A stretch of 64,000 nucleotides of DNA from Paragordius varius (Eukaryota > Nematomorpha): positions 2,604,001-2,668,000 of the forward strand of contig OZ176056.1 in the NCBI GenBank assembly GCA_964247055.1. Reading direction: 5' to 3'. Of the stretch, positions 1-12,800 are shown in pieces. The first letter of the stretch is position 1. Each line of letters begins with the position of its first letter. The position numbers and the translations under genes were made by a program. The notes beneath the pieces are model-generated. The model had not been told where the DNA came from. It was given only the letters and a program-made list of their open reading frames with translations, and did no database searches.

Positions 1-55
1 TTCTTTATTTAGCCAATACTCTTACCATTGGTTTTAATTAAATAAATATTAGGAA

Positions 56-250
56 TTCCTATTTCTTCCAAAAGAGGCGGGAAGATAAATCTAAGGGGGG
101 CGCGAAAAATTTGAAGAATTTTATCGAAAAATGAAACTAAAAAAGGAATGATTTTAGGTGCGAATTATCAAGATTTGTCACCGATATAGGGAAAATTTTT
201 CAAAAAAATGCAGATATATAACGCAAATCGTTATTTATTTAGATTCTCCG
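56..250 (+). repeat. hAT-1 family fragment
   Basis: About 190 bp resembling the hAT-like element in the ELP1 intron at 57968-58267. Both carry TTCCAAAAG, a GGGCG/GGGGGG patch, AAAATTTTGA-type spacing and ATCAAGATTTRT in the same order. The 5' terminus is not clear, so it may be a truncated copy. No coding capacity is seen. Confidence 0.5.
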
Positions 251-370
251 TTTTTTCAAGTTTTAAGACTCACAGGATAGAGCTATAAAATGGTGGACTT
301 AATTTAAATCAAGAAAACTTGATAATATACGGTAAAATTTAATTTTTACTTTAACTATCTATAATTTAGT

Positions 371-373
371 ATG

Positions 374-411
<38 letters not shown>
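371..411. repeat. (TA)n microsatellite
   Basis: Near-perfect TA dinucleotide run. The first 1 kb around it shows no gene. Confidence 0.9.
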
Positions 412-412
<1 letters not shown>

Positions 413-1074
413 TAATGGGTGGGGTGATAAAAAGTCGCACTTAAGTTGTAAGCAAAGCGTGGCAAGTTGAGCAAGATTACTTAAGCCAGCAAGTGTTCAC
501 TTGAAGATTGGTGATAAAAAAACACTTAAGTCAAGTCTTTTGTTTATGAATGTAACATTTTTTGCCAAGGCCCTTGTTAAAAAACTTAACGTTAAACACA
601 AAACTACGAATGTTAATTCTGCAACAAAATCCAAAATAGCCGAAAAACAAACTTTAAAATTGCCGTCAAATTTATAACAGATTTATATCTAAATTAATTT
701 ATAATATAATTTAGATTTCCGCGCTTTATTATTGCATAGTCTATTTAAAGATTATTTAAATAATGTTTATACTTCACATTCGTAGAAGTTTGTATTGGGC
801 AGGATTAAAATTATCATCCCCGTTCAAAAATCATAATATTAGTTCATTAACTTGTTAACTGCTACATGTTGGATTTTTTATGAAGTAGCCAGTCCTATTT
901 TATTACCCATAGGTACCCTACGAGTTCATCATAGCGAATATTAATTAAATTATCAAATAAAATATTAAAGGTTCAAATAGTGATTGTCAAACATTTCATT
1001 TTAAATCCTAATAGAAGTTTAACTTCTAAATTATTTTTTCAAGGCAATCGTTTGGGTATTTTTACATCCTATTT

Positions 1075-1363
1075 TATACCTTTTACACTTCAAATTCACC
1101 CTTGAACAATTTGAATATATCATCGAGCAATTCAAATTCACATTAAAATAAATTATGTGTTTAGTAAGAAAATTGCTTATATTTTTTTATAATTTAAAAA
1201 ATGAAATTTTGGGTAAAATTAACATAATACTGAAAAAAATAAACTATGCTTTAAAGTAGTAATTCATATTTAATGGTAAGTTGTTATATTAGCCCGAAAA
1301 TAAAAAATTTATTTTTAGGGTGAAAATAAATTGTTTAAGGGTGAATTTGAGGTGTAAATGGTA
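1075..1363. mobile_element. MITE-B copy 1
   Basis: Terminal inverted repeats of the form ATACCATTTACA...CAAATTCACCCTTGAAC at the left and GGGTGAATTTGA...TGTAAATGGTAT at the right, enclosing about 250 bp of A+T-rich sequence with ATTATGTGTTT and its complement near the ends. The same structure recurs at 18315, 25579, 46465, 52374 and 59546. It is non-coding and its superfamily was not determined. Confidence 0.8.
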
Positions 1364-1399
1364 TTGAAAGTTAAATGGGTATATTGATTCGCAAACTTA

Positions 1400-1689
1400 C
1401 AGTAAAAATTGAAATTATACGGACAAAGGTAAAAAATAAAGACAAATATTTTTAAAAGACCACCATACTTTTTAAACCTTAATTTTTCTTATATGAATTA
1501 TATAACTAACTACAATTGTAAAATATATAAGTGATTGTTTTACCGATATACATATCAATTTTAACTTTGCGGTTTAAAACCATGAGTTATATTTAAAAAA
1601 ATCAAGATTCAAAAGGTATGGTTGTTCTTTAGAAAAAATATCTGTGTTTATCTTTTTACGTTTTGTCAGTATGATTTCAGTTTTTACTG
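1400..1689. mobile_element. MITE-A copy 1
   Basis: A 290-bp non-coding element that begins CAGTAAAAATTGAAATTATA and ends with the inverted copy finishing ATTTTTACTG, with TA directly on both sides. CAGT ends plus TA target duplication are typical of Tc1/mariner-class elements, so this looks like a non-autonomous derivative. Inside the ends are second inverted blocks (ACCATACTTTT...AAAAGTATGGT). Relatives occur at 13734, 16679, 18885, 37647, 43631, 59245 and 61331. Confidence 0.85.
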
Positions 1690-1711
1690 TAAGTTTAATA
1701 TAAATTTTATA

Positions 1712-2095
1712 CCTCAAAATCACCCTTAAGCACTTTAACTTTACTTTTAATTTCAAACTTACCGAACATTTTAATTTGTCTCTTGGCTACAAATTTACCT
1801 TTAAACATTTGAAAATCACCATAAAATTGTGTTTTTAGCTAACTAATTATTTATATAAAATATTTTCTTAGGCATATTTTGTTTTCTATATTATGGTATT
1901 TTAAACCGAATTTCAGTAAAAATCTCAAAAAAGATAATTTTGATTTTTATCACCTAATTTATATTTATGGAATAAATCTGTTTTAGGATCAAATGATATG
2001 TTTAAGGGTATATTTGAGATGTTTAAGATTGAAATGATATGTTTAAGAGTGAATTTGAGATGTTTAAGAATGAATCTGAGCTTTAAATGGTGTAT
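1712..2095. repeat. diverged MITE-B-like copy
   Basis: Degenerate inverted repeats: ACCTCAAAATCACCCTTAAG on the left, and several GTTTAAGRGTGAATTTGAGAT repeats on the right ending AAATGGTGTAT. The terminal repeat motif is duplicated three to four times at the right end. It appears older than the other copies. Confidence 0.5.
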
Positions 2096-3690
2096 ATGTG
2101 TATCCTTTTGCTGGCTTTCTCAAAAAATCGCTTGCAAACTTAATTCATAAGGTTTATATGAGAGGCACTCTATGAAAGTGTTTTAGTCAGCCAAATCAAA
2201 TATTTTTCCGTTCTCGAGGGCCGTACACCTTTTACCGAAAGTTTCGCAATTTTTTAATACCCCAATATCACCCCAAAATTAATGAATAATCTAGATACAT
2301 AACAAAGCAATTTTAGTGCCGCATGCTGCCAATGCTCGCTTTAAATCCATGGATCTTTTAATTCGAGAAGAATGGGTTCTAACGCAAATTTTTGATTCTT
2401 ATTATGATCTGTGCTATATATTGTATGAAAATTCTCATGCTATTGCTTAATTAGGCCAAACTAAAAATTCATAATTACTTGCCCTCTTATACCTTGCCAT
2501 ATATGAAACATTGAATTTATTTGAATTAAGAATGAGGAGATAAATAGTTAATCAATATAAAAAATATATTACATCTCGTTTTAGTAGTTCTGCAAATTTT
2601 TCCACAAACTTTCTTGAAATTGTAAGAGCCCCTTTGTTTAGTGTCATCACGTGTAAATAGTTTATTGGTTTTGTTGAAACTCGTTTATGTCCATCCCATT
2701 CCCATATGGTTTTAGGACAAATTAGAGTTTAATATATAAAAATTATTCGCTGATATTTACGAAATCGTTTGGATCAATCATTCAACTTCTTTTTAAACCT
2801 GCAAATCAGAGTTTTTGCAATTTTTGAATAGCAATACCCACGGAAAGTAGTCTTTTTTTACAACAAACAACTCAATTTCCATTATCTTAATTCAAAGTGG
2901 CTAAAGGTCAATAAAGTATAAAAACATCTCAGTTAGGGGGAGGTGAGAAAAACATATATTATAATAAGTTTTGATAAAAATTATAAAACGTTAATCGAGA
3001 TAATTCAAAAATACTTTAAAATACAATTTTCAGATACCGGTTTTTAGCCTTAAATAATGATATGTCGGTTACATAATTTGTTTTCAACAGATTAGGAGCC
3101 ATTATATTTATTTCCAAATCTCTTAGCAGCCAGCTGGATAAATAAATGGCAAAACGATCGATTATGTAGATTTTGTTAATATGATTATTATATATCTGAT
3201 TTCAATTGCTACATACATTTCAGATTTAATCAACAATTTTTAGGTATTTTAATAAAAAAACAATGTTTTGCATATTTTAATAAAAATATTATTTTATCTA
3301 TTAATAAATTTGTATAGCGGTTCATACTTATTATTTTTAATCATATATTGATATCAAATCTAACTTAAAAATATCAATTATTTATTGAATTTGCAAATTT
3401 AGGATCATGAATTATGATTTTATATGTAACAAGGCATCAGAACAAATATAATTTTTTATAACTTATAAACGCTATAAAATAGGTTACATTTTCATCAACC
3501 TCAATCATCTGATTAAATATTATTTATCAAATATTTATTTAAATAAAAAACAATAATCTGTTTGTATATTAGAAATATGAGAATTTAAAATAAAATAATC
3601 TAAAAAAATATTGTTGATATTATAGTACTCTGTAATAGCTGGGAAATTTTTTAGCTAAATATAGTTCTCATTTGTCCACCCCTTTTAAAA
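2096..3690. other. intergenic, no gene seen
   Basis: A+T-rich sequence without an ORF, splice-flanked exon or recognised repeat that I can support. Confidence 0.6.
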
Positions 3691-3694
3691 TGTT

Positions 3695-3720
3695 ATATAT
3701 ATATATATATATATATATAT
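3695..3720. repeat. (TA)n microsatellite
   Basis: TA run immediately left of the hAT-3 element. It may be the insertion target. Confidence 0.85.
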
Positions 3721-3721
3721 A

Positions 3722-4437
3722 ACTAGGGTTGTGCTGACCAAGTCATGACCCGGTCAATTGGTCATGACCAGGTCAGTGACTATTTATTTTTTGACCATGG
3801 TCATTTTAAAAACACCAGTTTTTTAAAAAATTGCTGATAAATTTTTTTGGAAGAGAGATAGTAAGACTTTATTGCTTTTTAATATACTTTTAAAAAAATA
3901 TAAATTAAATATTTAAATATGCTTATTTAACAATATAAAATTGAACATACATCCTTATAACATTATCATTTAGCATATCCAGTTATTTTAAAAAAACAAT
4001 CAAGCATTTTGCAAAATATGCGATTATTCTATATAAATTAACCAATAAAATGTAAAAACATTTTATAATTGTATATTTTAATGATGAAAGAAAGTGTAAA
4101 ACAAACTAAGTAAAATTTTATTTAAAATATCCAGTATTAAAAGCAATGAATTTGACGATTCAGAAGGCCACAAGAATGTGGAAAAATTTATTTTAAAACA
4201 AAACTCTTGATTAAATTTGATTGAAAATATTGTAAATATACAAAAATGTATAATATAAACTTTCAAGAAAAAACATGACATTATTTGTGAAACGCAAGTG
4301 TCGTTTGAACATTATTTTTACAATCCAATATCGCATGGTATTTACTTAGGTAAAGTTGTCATGAGCACGGTCATGACCATGGTCTGACCGGGTCTGACCG
4401 GACTTTTTTGAAAAAGCAGTCAAATTCACAACCCTAT
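3722..4437. mobile_element. hAT-like non-autonomous element (hAT-3)
   Basis: The ends are inverted: TAGGGTTGTG on the left and CACAACCCTA on the right. Just inside each end lie clusters of GGTCATGACC, GACCGGGTC and GGTCTGACC motifs, in inverted orientation between ends. The flanks TATATAAC and TATATCTC could be an imperfect 8-bp target duplication. The 600-bp interior is A+T-rich and has no transposase. The terminal sequence and subterminal motif arrays resemble hAT elements, where such repeats bind transposase. Confidence 0.7.
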
Positions 4438-6039
4438 ATATCTCTATATTCGCAATCATTGAAAACTTTTCGTGAATTTTTAGGCCCTTGTGTCTGTATT
4501 TTATAATTATTTTCATGCGTTGACCATTTACAGTTTTTTGATTTCCATTTTTACTGGTAAATGAGTAAAGTGGGGATTTTAAAATCGCTGCTTTACGCTC
4601 TACGAAAAAATAAAAATGAATTTCCATTTTTCCACATCTTTCCAAATGCTGAGATATTGAAATATATTTGTGCGGCTGCTTTCCTGATATTATATAAAAG
4701 TTAGTGAAAAACAATGTGGGAAATGGCTTTGGGAATCATTTGTTTTATAAATCATCAACTATTTCACCATATTAATAAATTTAAATATATTTATCTTAAA
4801 ATAAGTATATATATGTATGCAAAAAGCTGATTTATTAGGAATTAATATATAATTTTAAGAAATTTGTATATTGAATTATCTCAATCCCTGCTTCAAGGCT
4901 CTAAAATAGTTTAAAGATAAATTTTCGTGAAAATTAATTTACAACAATCATGTTACCTGTGAAATCTGGCATGTAGCCTACATTAAATATGAATTATATA
5001 TTTCTTAGTTTATAATATCAGTCATTATTTATTTAGGTAAATTTTTTCATAATTTTCCGAAATCCCAAAAATTTAACTTTTAAATATTTACGTTGTTTAT
5101 TGAACATCACCAGTTATTGTAGACAACGTAAAAGGTTTGGCGATTTTCTTTTATTTAATTTTAAAAATTCATAAGATTTAAAGTAAAATTGAATTAAAAA
5201 TTTTCATCTTGTTAAATTTTGTAAACTTAAAATGCTGCAATTTAAAAAGATCGAGTTATTTAAAAAATTTTTAACGGTTGTATATTATTACGATAAATAT
5301 TTTGACCGCGTTACATTTTTAAATTTATAGGACAGCTGTTTAACTTATTTGTATTTTGCATTTATTTCTCATATATGGCATTCCCACACATTTTTTAAAT
5401 TTAAAAGTATTTTGGTATATTAGATTTAACATAAGTATTAAAAATTTGAAGTTTTCGGAGTGAATGTTGGGCGTCAATTAACGTAATCGTAAAATTAAAT
5501 TACCGTCGATGAATTTTTTAAATTAAAAATTAATACTTTGTTTTATTTGTAATATATTTTATTGGAATTATAGTAGAAAAAAATGTAGATTAAAACCATT
5601 CAAGAGCATAATAAACCATTATCATTATTTTTTATAGTAATTAATTTAATTTTATCAAAATATTGACATTCGGTTCAAAATTGCAGGTCTTTTTATGTAA
5701 TTTGCCAGCGATCTATTAGGTTTTATTTATATTTGCACTTTGTAATATATAGAATGATAAACTACCCATTTTATCAATTTTATTTATCGGTCATTTTCAA
5801 ATTTTCTTTATAATAAATATATAATATATTACTTTCAAGGTCGGCATTATTAACTAATCGAGTATAATATAAATTAGATATTTGAATTTGATTAAAATCG
5901 TTTGATTAAATTTGAGATTATTGACGACCCCACAAAAACTGAAATTTTTAATCTACTGATTAGGCTTCCAAATTTTATTCACTATTTATATAATACACAA
6001 CTGATGTGATATTCAAGAGAGTTATAATGAGTAAAATAA
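4438..6039. other. intergenic; one unexplained open stretch
   Basis: Mostly A+T-rich filler. On the minus strand 4714-4440 is open for about 90 codons and is cut by the hAT-3 insertion. An alternative frame starting near 4750 and crossing a possible 29-nt intron reads ...QYLSIWKDVEKWKF, reminiscent of a WKF domain (C7orf50 type), but then meets stops. I do not call a gene. Confidence 0.4.
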
Positions 6040-7520
6040 TCTATATATTTAATGGAAAGTGGTGGCTTTGTGATCTGTTTCCGAAAAACGGACCCCTTCA
6101 AATATCGAAAAAATATAATCATTAATGAATGCCCTTACAATAGCTTCGCCCTTTTTTGAATTAGGTCCCCAGTTCAGCCCCACCCCGTGTAAAAAACGGT
6201 TTTTTTAACACAAGTTCACAAAAATCGTGTTTTTGCGACAATTTTCCCAAAAACGTGTTGGACCATTTGATTTCAAATATGATTTTTTTACTTATTTCGA
6301 TTGCGCCGAACATAGTCTGCTCGCTTTTTTAATATAGTCCCTCTTTTTACCCGCTTACCCCCGTAAAAAGTTATTTTTCTCAAAAAAAACAAAGTCCACA
6401 AAAATTTCGCCCAAAGTATGAGGCCGTAAAAATTTATTAAGGATTCCAAGTATTTCCCGTTAAAAGGCAAAAACTTTAGTCGTGCGTTTCTTTTATAATG
6501 GCTGACGGGTGAGGAGCTACCCGCTAAAAACTGACGCGTCATATCGAAATAGCGTGCCTTTGGGGCTAAATTTCAGAAAACCTATCAGGCCATAAGAATT
6601 CAATAGTTGCTTAAAGTATTACCCGTAACAAGGCAAAAATTTAGATCGTGCGGTTTTCAAAATTAGCCGTTAATTAGGCCCTTCACGCCCTGAATGCGCC
6701 ACCATAGAATGATTTTTTAATATTGAGGCATATTTTCCAAAAACTAATGAGATTTTTAATGAATCATGATTCCAGGTATTCTCCGTAAAAAGGCAAACAT
6801 TTGAATCAAGCGCTTATTTATACCAGCCTCTGGGTAAGAAACTACCTGCCAAAAACTGCGCCACTATATAGAAATTGAGTTGTTTTGGAACTAATTTAAA
6901 GACAACTTATGCCATATGAACTCATTTAAAGTTCGAAATATTGCCCGTAACTAGGTAAAAATTAAGGTGATGCCTTTTTTATTAGCTGTTAATTGGCCCT
7001 TATGCCCTAAAAATACGCCATCAGATTATTTAGTTTTGAGGTATTTTTTCGAATAACCCATGAGACGATGGTCTCAGAAATGATTCCAAATATTTTCTAT
7101 ATAAAGGCAAAAATTTAACTTAACGCTTTTTCCATTTGGCCTATGGGTAGGGCTCTACCGGTTTAAAACTGAGACGCCATACAAAAATGGCGTGGCTTTG
7201 GAACTAATTTTTAAAAAAACTTAAGAAGCCATACGAGTTCAATAAAGGCTTTAAATATTACCCAAAGGTAAAAATTATAGCATAGTGGTTTTTTCGTTAG
7301 CCGTTAATTTGGGGCCTTTACACCAGTAAACAATATATTAGTATGAATGCAACGTTTAGATAATCCTATTAGATCATAGCTATCAAATAAAGTTTCGAAA
7401 TAATCTACATATATAATCATTTTCTTGATCCTTTTTTTCAAATAGCCCGCCGCCCCCCCCCCCCCCCCCCCCCCCAGAAGTCCTAAGGACTTCCTCGGGC
7501 TGCGTAGCAGCACGAAATTT
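6040..7520 (-). repeat. repeat R, copy 1 (modular, non-coding)
   Basis: About 1.5 kb, higher in G+C than its surroundings. One end has GTGGTGGCTTTG followed by the block CACCCCGTGTAAAAAACGG. The other end has a hairpin GAAGTCC/GGACTTC beside CTGCGTAGCAGCACG. The interior repeats a module with core GGCAAAAATTTA or its variants at about 6464, 6632, 6795, 6954, 7107 and 7266, so the period is 153-168 bp. Alternate modules carry CCGTTAATT-GGCCC or GGGTA-CTACC blocks. A run of 23 C sits at 7453-7475 beside the hairpin. It is related to 19355-21276 and 63670-64000. No reading frame is conserved. Confidence 0.85.
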
Positions 7521-9870
7521 ACGCTAGTATTCATTATGTTTATAATTTATGCCTACTTCGCCATAACATTATTAATTTCATATATACAATATTGTTTTTC
7601 GTAATACACCGACTGTGCCACATAGTTAAGAGCGGAATAGATATATACAATTGCCAACCCCGATATATTAGGACTTCCCTAGGATAAAAATATATATTTT
7701 CGACAATGTTTACATAAATTTATTAAATAAATACATGGTTTTTTATGTATTTCGAAAAGTTCAATTCTGTACAATTAGTTTGGGAAAAAAATGTATTTGA
7801 TTCGCTATACCGGTTGATTAAATTTAACCGATGTTTTCGAAATAGTGCCTTTATTGGTAAATTTTTTTTATTTTACAAAATTTTCGGGTTATAAACCTAA
7901 TCTGTTCGCGGTTCGTTGCGTCACACCGTGATTTAAAATTAAAAGTTGATCGACAGTGAAAAATACTGTGTTTCTTAATTTGCAATATTTTATTTCTAAA
8001 GTCTGATGCCATCAATAATCTCATATTGATAATAATATTATTAAATTATATAATACAATTGTTTGCTCCAATTTCGTCTGTATTTGATAAATAAAAAATG
8101 AGATTTTTTTGGAAAAAATGAATTGAACAATAAAAATTGGGTATACTCAAGGCTTCTTGCATATCCGAAAAAACTACGAAACAGTATTTAGAGATGATAT
8201 TTTATTAAAGCTAATAGTTATATTATGAATGTATTTGAAATATCACTTTTAAATATTTAAAACCTGGATTCGTTGGAATATCTACAATAACAATATATGC
8301 ATTGAAATTTGAACTAACAGTTATAAAATATGTTATAATAGGAAATTTTTTACTTGAAACTACATTATCGACTTCTACAACATAAAAAATTAGTTAGAAT
8401 ATGTGAAAAGCGTTAACATAGTTTTAATATGAAATAATATTTTTTTGGCATTATCTCCAAACTAATTTCCAAAAAATTGAAAAATATTCATACGATTTAC
8501 GATTTCTCCGAGTTCTAGATTTGAAGAAAAAATTAAATATTTTTTTTATAAGGAAAAAAATAAAAATATATGATATTTACGGTTGGAAAACGTTCCGATT
8601 TCTAGATTTGATAAATAAATTATTATATACAAGTAGGCTAATACACCTAGATATAATTTTCATTTAATTCTCAATTATTCCTAAAAAAATTAATTTCAAA
8701 GATTGCTAAAAAGATACCTGCTATAACTTCTCTCAGTCTTCCAAAAATATCTTGATTTAAAAATTAAAATTTAACAAATAATAGAAAATATAAAAATTAA
8801 CAAAAAAAAAATTAATATTACTTGCTTCTCTCAAACCTAAAAATTTATATTTGAAATAAATTTAAAAATATAAAAGATAAAATTCATATTAAAAAATAAA
8901 ATATTATACCATATAACATTCCACGAAATCCAAATGTTCTGACCACTATATAGTTTATGATAATTAAAATTTTGATCAAATACATATATATTAGCGTTAA
9001 CATACAGAATCCGAATGTATATTTAACGCTATATAAGCGAAAAAATCAAAAAATCATCAAAACAGCTGATTTTATATTTGAAAAATATTCTTTTAGCTTA
9101 ATGTTGATCCCAAAAGTGACAAAATTTATCCGGTATAAATAATTTTAGCAAAGATATAAATATCTACATATGACTGAATGCGTGTAACGTTATAACGATA
9201 TTATATTATGTGTTTATTCTATGTTATATGAATGCGCGATTAACCCTAAAAATTGCCAAGATTTATATCATCTATATTAGGATATTTATTGCATATATTT
9301 TGTTATTATTGAATTTTAATATTTTAATTAAATTTTATTTTCTAAATAGGATTATTAAACCTATAAAGATTTTTATTTAAATATTAGGAAGTTTTTGCGG
9401 TGGTTTACAAATTTATTAACCTACACGAGTTTTAAAGTGTTAATTTAGACACTTAAAGAGCGTTAAATACTCATAATATCTTTCATAATAGAGGCTATAA
9501 TCGAATACTTTAATTTCTTATCAAATAATCTTAAAATAAAATAAACATTTAGAGATGTCCTTTATGAAAAAGGGAAAGATATTTGGGAAATTTTTTGATT
9601 AATCGATGCCGTACTATTATATGTCGCAGTCGCTTTAAAAATAAAGTCAGATGTTTGTTAAATACGATTAAAAAATATAATAAATAAAAAAACCTTTTAA
9701 AAAAACAGTCTGTAGAAAAAAATAACATATGCATTTTAAATTTAAAACATAAAATTTTAGTTTTCCGGTATCTGGTTTTAGTTTATATTTTTGAAAGTTT
9801 TAAAATAATTCAGTTTTTTTAAATCATCTACCACCTATGGCATAAATGGTTTTTTTGGATTTCAACCAAA
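7521..9870. other. intergen, nothing recognised
   Basis: Very A+T-rich. No gene, inverted repeat or splice-flanked exon that I can support. Confidence 0.6.
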
Positions 9871-9888
9871 TATAAAATTATGGTTAAT
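9871..9888. repeat. left target-site duplication of RTE LINE
   Basis: TATAAAATTATGGTTAAT is repeated exactly at 13246-13263, bracketing the LINE. Confidence 0.9.
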
Positions 9889-12800
9889 GTTTTTTGTTGC
9901 TCAACTGTTGTTACGCGCGCGCGTTCGACCACTTCACAAACGAAAAATTCTAAATTCATTACTTATAACAACTATTATAATTATCATTGTTATCTATTTA
10001 TTTTCCAAGTTTATTCTATCTTTTATCAGTTTTTCTCATTCATTCAAAAAATGCACGAAATTACCTTAGTAAAATACTCCAATTCGAAATTCTTAGGATT
10101 CGTATCTTATTTTATTTCATTTTTATTAATTGATATATATTTATATATTTTTTTTCTTTAATTAATATTATTATTATTATATTTTTGGTTAAAATTTTTG
10201 ATTCTTTTTTAGATTATTATTATTATATTTTTGGTTAAAATTTTTGATTCTTTTTTAGTTGCTTTACATATTAGTTACTATATATCTTAGTGTTTATTTT
10301 CATCTATATTATTCTTCTTTATTGTATTTTTGTTTTTTATGAGTGTTTTATGTAAGGCGTGCAGGCCAGACCCGGCCAGTCGCTGCACGGAGGTAGGGGC
10401 CAATAGGGATAAGGAAGGTTGTAGGATGTGTTTTGCCAGTATAAATGCTGGTTCGTTAAAAAGTAAGTTATATGATTTAGTTGAAACTATAAGGGTAAAA
10501 AAAGTAAATTTTTTGTGCATTCAGGAGACCAGATACCGTGGAAATGGTACTAAGACGTTAGAAGGTAATTATAAAATGTTTTATTCAGGTTCTACGGATG
10601 GTTACTGTGGGGTTGCCATAGTAGTGTGCCCAAGATTTGCCAATCAAGTAATTGAGGTTAGACGTGCTGACAGTAGAATCATAAGTGTCGACCTATTGTT
10701 AAATAAGAGGGTTTTTACTATATTTAGCGTTTATGCACCCCAGATAGGTTTAACCAAACCGGAGAAAGATAAATTTTATGATTTGTTAGTCGCAGAAATG
10801 ACTTCATTAACGAAAGACAGAGAAATTATATTTTGTGGTGATTTCAGCGGGCACGTGGGACAAAACAGAGTTTGAGCCTTGGCACGGCGGAAAAGGTTAC
10901 GGGGTTATAAATGAAGAAGGGGCTAGTTTATTAAGATTTGCCCAATCTTATAACTTTGCTATAACAAATACCTTTTTTACGAAAAGGGATAGCCACTTAA
11001 TTACCTACGAAAGTGGAAATAAGAAGTCACAAATTGATTATATTCTAGTGCCACGAAAGTCTTTAAAGTTTGTTTTGGACTGCAAAGTGATACCTAACTT
11101 GCAGATTAGTACACAACACAATTTAATTATGTGTAAATATATGACAGATATACCAATAAATGCCAAAAAGCCTAAGCTTATAGCGCCGAAGGTAATTAAA
11201 TGGGATTCTCTAAGAAACAGTAAAGAAAGATTCGTAGAAACAGTAGGCATACTAGACAGGAACAGTGATCCAGAAAGTGTTTGGTCTCAGGTGGCAAAAA
11301 AATAAGAGAGGCGGGAGTTAAGGTGTGCGGAACGAAAGGTGGCAGAAACCAGGTTTATAGAGAAGCATGGCTGAAAGACGAAAAAATAATTCTGAAATCG
11401 CGAGAGAAAAATCAAGCTTTTAAAATGTGGAGGTTTACCCACCAAGCAGAAGACAAGGAAAAATATAAAAGGATTAATAAGGAACTTAAAAGGCTTGTAA
11501 GATTGGTCAAAAAAGAAAAGATGGCATCATTATATGAAGAGTTAAACAGTAGGCAAGGTTTAAACAAAGTTTTTAAAATTGCTCGACAAAGACACAGAAG
11601 AAAGCTGGACTTGCCCCCTTACGCGACAGCTATTAAAGATAAAAACGGCAAATTACTCGTTGAGGAAGCGAAAATATTGAAAAGGTGGAAAGAATATTTC
11701 CAGGACCTTGAATTGGGCGTCAGTGAAACAAGTTTACCCGAAACACCAGATTATAAATCTGCGCATATTGAAAGTATAACAAAAGAAGAAGTTCAGGCTG
11801 GTTTAGAAGAGATGTCAATAAATAAGGCTGCAGGTCCAGACGATATTAACATAAACTGTTGGAAAATATTGTCAGAGAAAGGTATTGAATTTTTAGTGGA
11901 TATTTTTAATAATGTAGTTACTATAGGTATGATACCAACCGAATGGAAGGAGAGTTTCACTGTTCCCATTTTCAAGGGTAAAGGAGATATTAATGATTGT
12001 AATAATTACAGAGGGATAAGATTGATGTCGCATACAATGAAGTTATTTGAGAAAGTACTAGAGAAAAGAATAAGAAAAATGGTTAGTATAGAGGGTAATC
12101 AATTTGGTTTTATCCCAAGAAAATCCACCATTGATCCAATTCACGCAGTAAGAAGGTCGAGAAGCATATAGAAATGAAAAAGGAGTTGCATGGAATTTGT
12201 ATTGATATTGAAAAGGCATTTGACAGAATACCTCGGAGCACAATATGGTGGAGCTTAAGACGGAAAAAGGTCCCTGAAAGTTACATAAAAATCTTAAAAA
12301 GCATGTACGAATCACACCAAACCAAAATTAAAACACACCAGGGAATATCAGGTCCTATTAAAATAAACGAAGGGGTCTATCAGGGGTCTGCAATCAGCCC
12401 GTTATTATTTATAATATGCATGGACGAAATTTCAAAAGAAGTAGGGCAACATGATGGCTGGTATTTTCTTTATGCAGACAACCTAATAGTGCTGTCCGAC
12501 GAGTTGCATGAATTAAAAGAATCGGTGGGTAAATGGATTGATGTGTTTCGACGATGCGGATTAAAAGTTAACAAAAAGAAAACGGAGCTGATAAATTTTG
12601 GCGGGAAAAAACAAGAAATAGAATTAGAAGAAGGGTGGGTATTTAAAGGTCAGGAAGAATGCAAATATTTAGGAGCGATATTAGCAGCTGATGGTTCTTT
12701 AACACTTAATATTAATTTAAGAATTCGAAATAGTTGGGCAAATTATAAAAAGATCTCAAGTGTGTGCGACAAATTGACCTAAAAGTGAAGGGTAAGATTT

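Noticed and set aside
4440-4760. Minus-strand open stretch resembling a WKF-domain exon (YLSIWKDVEKWKF)
   Set aside because: The match covers one short motif only, the expected K-x-R-Q continuation is absent, and two frames are open at once. The hAT-3 insertion cuts the region.
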